Part shown: in pieces, positions 32,002 through 33,932 of the stretch
Layout: the number at the start of each line of letters is the position of its first letter
Numbering within the stretch: position 1 is the stretch's first letter
Assembly (NCBI GenBank): GCA_964604465.1
Contig: CAZRYZ010000010.1
Location: 1-33,932, forward strand
Direction: 5' to 3'
Origin: Fluviibacter sp964604465
GTDB lineage: Bacteria; Pseudomonadota; Gammaproteobacteria; Burkholderiales; Rhodocyclaceae
Length of the DNA: 33,932 nt
Translations under genes and position numbers: made by a program
Notes under the pieces: generated by a model
Seen by the model: the letters and a program-made list of their open reading frames with translations, nothing else
What the model was told of the DNA's origin: nothing
Database searches by the model: none

Positions 32002-33518
32002 TAGAAGAAGCCGAGGGGCGACTCGCTGTAGCTCACCAGCAGGTTCTTCGTCTGCTGGTAGTGATCCAGCATCATTTTGTGGTTCTCACGGCCTATACCG
32101 GACTGCTTGTAACCACCAAAAGCGGCATGAGCCGGATAGGCGTGATAGCAGTTCGTCCACACCCGACCGGCCTGAATCGCACGACCCACACGGAATGCGC
32201 GGTTACCATTCCGCGTCCAGACACCGGCACCCAGGCCGTACAGCGTATCGTTGGCAATCTCGATAGCCTCGGCCTCATCCTTAAAGGTCGTCACAGAAAC
32301 CACGGGTCCGAAGATCTCCTCCTGGAAAATACGCATCTTGTTGTGACCCTTGAACACGGTCGGCTTGATGTAGTAACCACCGGCCAAGTCGCCCTCCATC
32401 TGCGCCTGTTCACCGCCGATCAGACACTGAGCGCCCTCTTCCTTACCCAGCTTTAGATAGGAATTGATCTTTTCCAGTTGCTCGTTCGACGCCTGGGCAC
32501 CGATCATGGTATTGGGATCCAGCGGGTTGCCCTGTGTGATCGCGGCCACACGCTTCAGGACACGCTCCATGAACTTGTCGTAAATCGATTCCTGAACGAG
32601 CACCCGGGACGGGCAGGTGCATACTTCACCCTGATTCAGCGCGAACAACGTAAAGCCTTCAAGTACCTTGTCGAAATAACTGTCATCGGCATCCATCACG
32701 TCTTCGAAGAAAATGTTCGGGCTCTTGCCACCCAGTTCCAGCGTCACCGGAATCAGATTCTGGCTGGCGTACTGCATGATCAGTCGACCGGTCGTAGTCT
32801 CGCCGGTAAAGGCGATCTTGGCAATGCGCGGGCTTGAGGCAAGTGGCTTACCGGCTTCCAGGCCGAAACCGTTGACCACGTTCAACACACCCGGCGGCAG
32901 CAAATCACCAATCAATTCAAGCAACACCAGAACCGATGCCGGTGTCTGCTCGGCAGGCTTCATCACCACACAGTTGCCCGCACCCAGCGCCGGGGCAAGC
33001 TTCCAGACTGCCATCAGAATCGGGAAGTTCCAGGGAATGATCTGACCGACCACGCCCAGCGGCTCCTTGTAATGGTAGGCATAGGTATCGTGATCAATCT
33101 CGCTGATGCCGCCCTCTTCGGCGCGCACACAGCCCGCAAAGTAGCGGAAATGATCAATCGCAAGGGGAATATCTGCCGCCATCGTCTCGCGAATCGGCTT
33201 GCCGTTATCCAGGGTCTCGGCGGTGGCGATCAACTTCAGATTCGCTTCCATACGGTCTGCGATCTTATTCAGAATATTGGCGCGATCAGCCTGCGAGGTC
33301 TTGCCCCACGCGGCCTTGGCAGCATGCGCTGCATCCAGTGCCAGGTTGATGTCCTTTTCATTGGAGCGAGGCACCTCGCACAACACCTTACCGGTAATCG
33401 GCGTCGTGTTCTCAAAATACTGACCATCAACCGGATCGACCCACTGGCCGTTGATGTAGTTTCCGTAACGTTTCTTGAACGGGTTATCGACTGTAATGTT
33501 ATTGATCGTAATGGTCAT
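32001..33518 (-). CDS. NAD-dependent aldehyde dehydrogenase, ExaC/AcoD type
   Basis: 505 residues. Active-site residues are N164 (PWNF), general base E261 (LELGGKSP) and nucleophile C300 (NQGEVC); FTGETTTGR binds NAD and GPVV, GLGAGVWT and FGGYKQSGIGRE close the fold. The closest named relatives by these blocks are acetaldehyde dehydrogenases of ethanol or acetoin use (ExaC, AcoD). GGAG seven bases upstream supports the ATG at 33518. DUF779 directly follows. The substrate is not proven; acetaldehyde or other short aldehydes are likely. Confidence 0.9.
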   Translation of the reverse strand: MTITINNITVDNPFKKRYGNYINGQWVDPVDGQYFENTTPITGKVLCEVPRSNEKDINLALDAAHAAKAAWGKTSQADRANILNKIADRMEANLKLIATAETLDNGKPIRETMAADIPLAIDHFRYFAGCVRAEEGGISEIDHDTYAYHYKEPLGVVGQIIPWNFPILMAVWKLAPALGAGNCVVMKPAEQTPASVLVLLELIGDLLPPGVLNVVNGFGLEAGKPLASSPRIAKIAFTGETTTGRLIMQYASQNLIPVTLELGGKSPNIFFEDVMDADDSYFDKVLEGFTLFALNQGEVCTCPSRVLVQESIYDKFMERVLKRVAAITQGNPLDPNTMIGAQASNEQLEKINSYLKLGKEEGAQCLIGGEQAQMEGDLAGGYYIKPTVFKGHNKMRIFQEEIFGPVVSVTTFKDEAEAIEIANDTLYGLGAGVWTRNGNRAFRVGRAIQAGRVWTNCYHAYPAHAAFGGYKQSGIGRENHKMMLDHYQQTKNLLVSYSESPLGFF

Positions 33519-33627
33519 GCTGGTCTCCAGGATTGGGTGGGGTCATTGCCAACGAACATCGCAATTAAGGCCCATCCTGCCAGACAACCGCAACAAGCAC
33601 ACCTTGTGGTGCAGCAAAAGCAGCCGT

Positions 33628-33656
33628 AAAAAAACCCGCCACGCGGGCGGGTTTTT
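33628..33656 (-). terminator. Rho-independent terminator for sucD (bidirectional form)
   Basis: AAAAACCCGCC and GGCGGGTTTTT form an 11-bp stem with a 5-nt loop. On the minus strand, downstream of sucD, it ends in a run of seven Ts. The interval 33519-33627 to the left is the aldehyde dehydrogenase upstream region; I see no confident promoter there. Confidence 0.9.
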
Positions 33657-33678
33657 CGGGTACTGAATCAGCGACTGA

Positions 33679-33932
33679 TTACAGCAGACCCTTGAGCAGC
33701 TTGGCCATTTCAGACGGGTTACGCGTTACCGTGAAGCCACACTCTTCCATAACGGCGAGCTTGGCATCGGCGGTATCGGCACCACCCGAAATCAGGGCGC
33801 CGGCGTGACCCATGCGCTTGCCCGGAGGGGCTGTGACACCTGCGATGAAGCCAACAACCGGCTTCTTCATGTTGTCTTTGCACCAACGAGCGGCTTCGGC
33901 TTCGTCCGGACCACCGATTTCACCAATCATGA
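33679..33932 (-). CDS. sucD: Succinyl-CoA ligase alpha subunit, C-terminal part
   Basis: The last 84 or so residues, running off the right edge. MIGEIGG at the window edge, ARWCKDNMKKPVVGFIAGVTAPPGKRMGHAGALISGG and the end TVTRNPSEMAKLLKGLL match SucD; the phosphorylated histidine corresponds to the H of GHAGA. It makes succinyl-CoA/ATP in the TCA cycle with SucB-side SucC beyond the edge. The stop TAA is at 33681-33679, followed by a strong terminator. Confidence 0.95.
   Translation of the reverse strand, partial: MIGEIGGPDEAEAARWCKDNMKKPVVGFIAGVTAPPGKRMGHAGALISGGADTADAKLAVMEECGFTVTRNPSEMAKLLKGLL

Noticed and set aside
1..33932. CRISPR arrays, tRNA or rRNA genes, insertion sequences, prophage
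   Set aside because: No regularly spaced repeats, no cloverleaf or rRNA signatures and no transposase, integrase or phage-like proteins were recognised by reading; a tRNAscan or profile search could still reveal something missed.

Overview
The window looks like chromosomal core DNA from a GC-moderate gammaproteobacterium. Evidence is the ribF-ileS-lspA-fkpB-ispH run, the hda/purM, mutL-miaA and pcnB-folK-panBC neighbourhoods, E. coli-like protein lengths, perfect FNR/ANR boxes beside cbb3 oxidase assembly genes, and a type IVa pilin. A free-living respiratory bacterium able to live at low oxygen fits; a sulfur oxidiser such as a Halothiobacillus relative is a guess from overall protein flavour. 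No phage, IS, CRISPR, rRNA or tRNA was recognised.

Layout. 1-410: start of a minus-strand gene (probably ccoN), two identical FNR boxes and a strong minus-strand terminator that may define a small RNA. 411-10790 (minus): a long run amiC/tsaE, then ribF-ileS-lspA-fkpB-ispH-ccoI-ccoS, mostly with 1-38 nt overlaps or short gaps. 10883-14595: an accessory block with a polytopic membrane protein and a coupled 49-aa peptide, wbuC-like cupin plus queG, a DUF2892 protein and a CMD/AhpD-like protein; its two divergent intergenic regions carry matching AT-rich palindromes. 14602-17377 (minus): dedA-purN-rsmB-like, coupled by ATGA overlaps. 17457-20229 (plus): mutL-miaA. 20230-21321 (minus): purM. 21458-24785 (plus): hda, HAD-IB phosphatase, pcnB, folK. 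24865-27018 (plus): complete panB-panC-panD, making pantothenate precursors and pantothenate. 27034-27858 (minus): cobA/SUMT. 28061-29161 (plus): CBS protein and CYTH protein. 29213-33518 (minus): aldehyde dehydrogenase-DUF779, two phosphoribosyltransferases, a membrane protein and pilA. 33679-33932: C-terminus of sucD.

Most genes are housekeeping. The parts worth closer reading are the FNR-box/terminator unit next to ccoS, the paired AT-rich divergent operators around 12.3 and 14.2 kb, a minus-strand intrinsic terminator written inside the queG coding sequence, the apparently leaderless mutL start, and a translationally coupled cysteine-containing micropeptide. I did not find a clear novel defence or mobile system.
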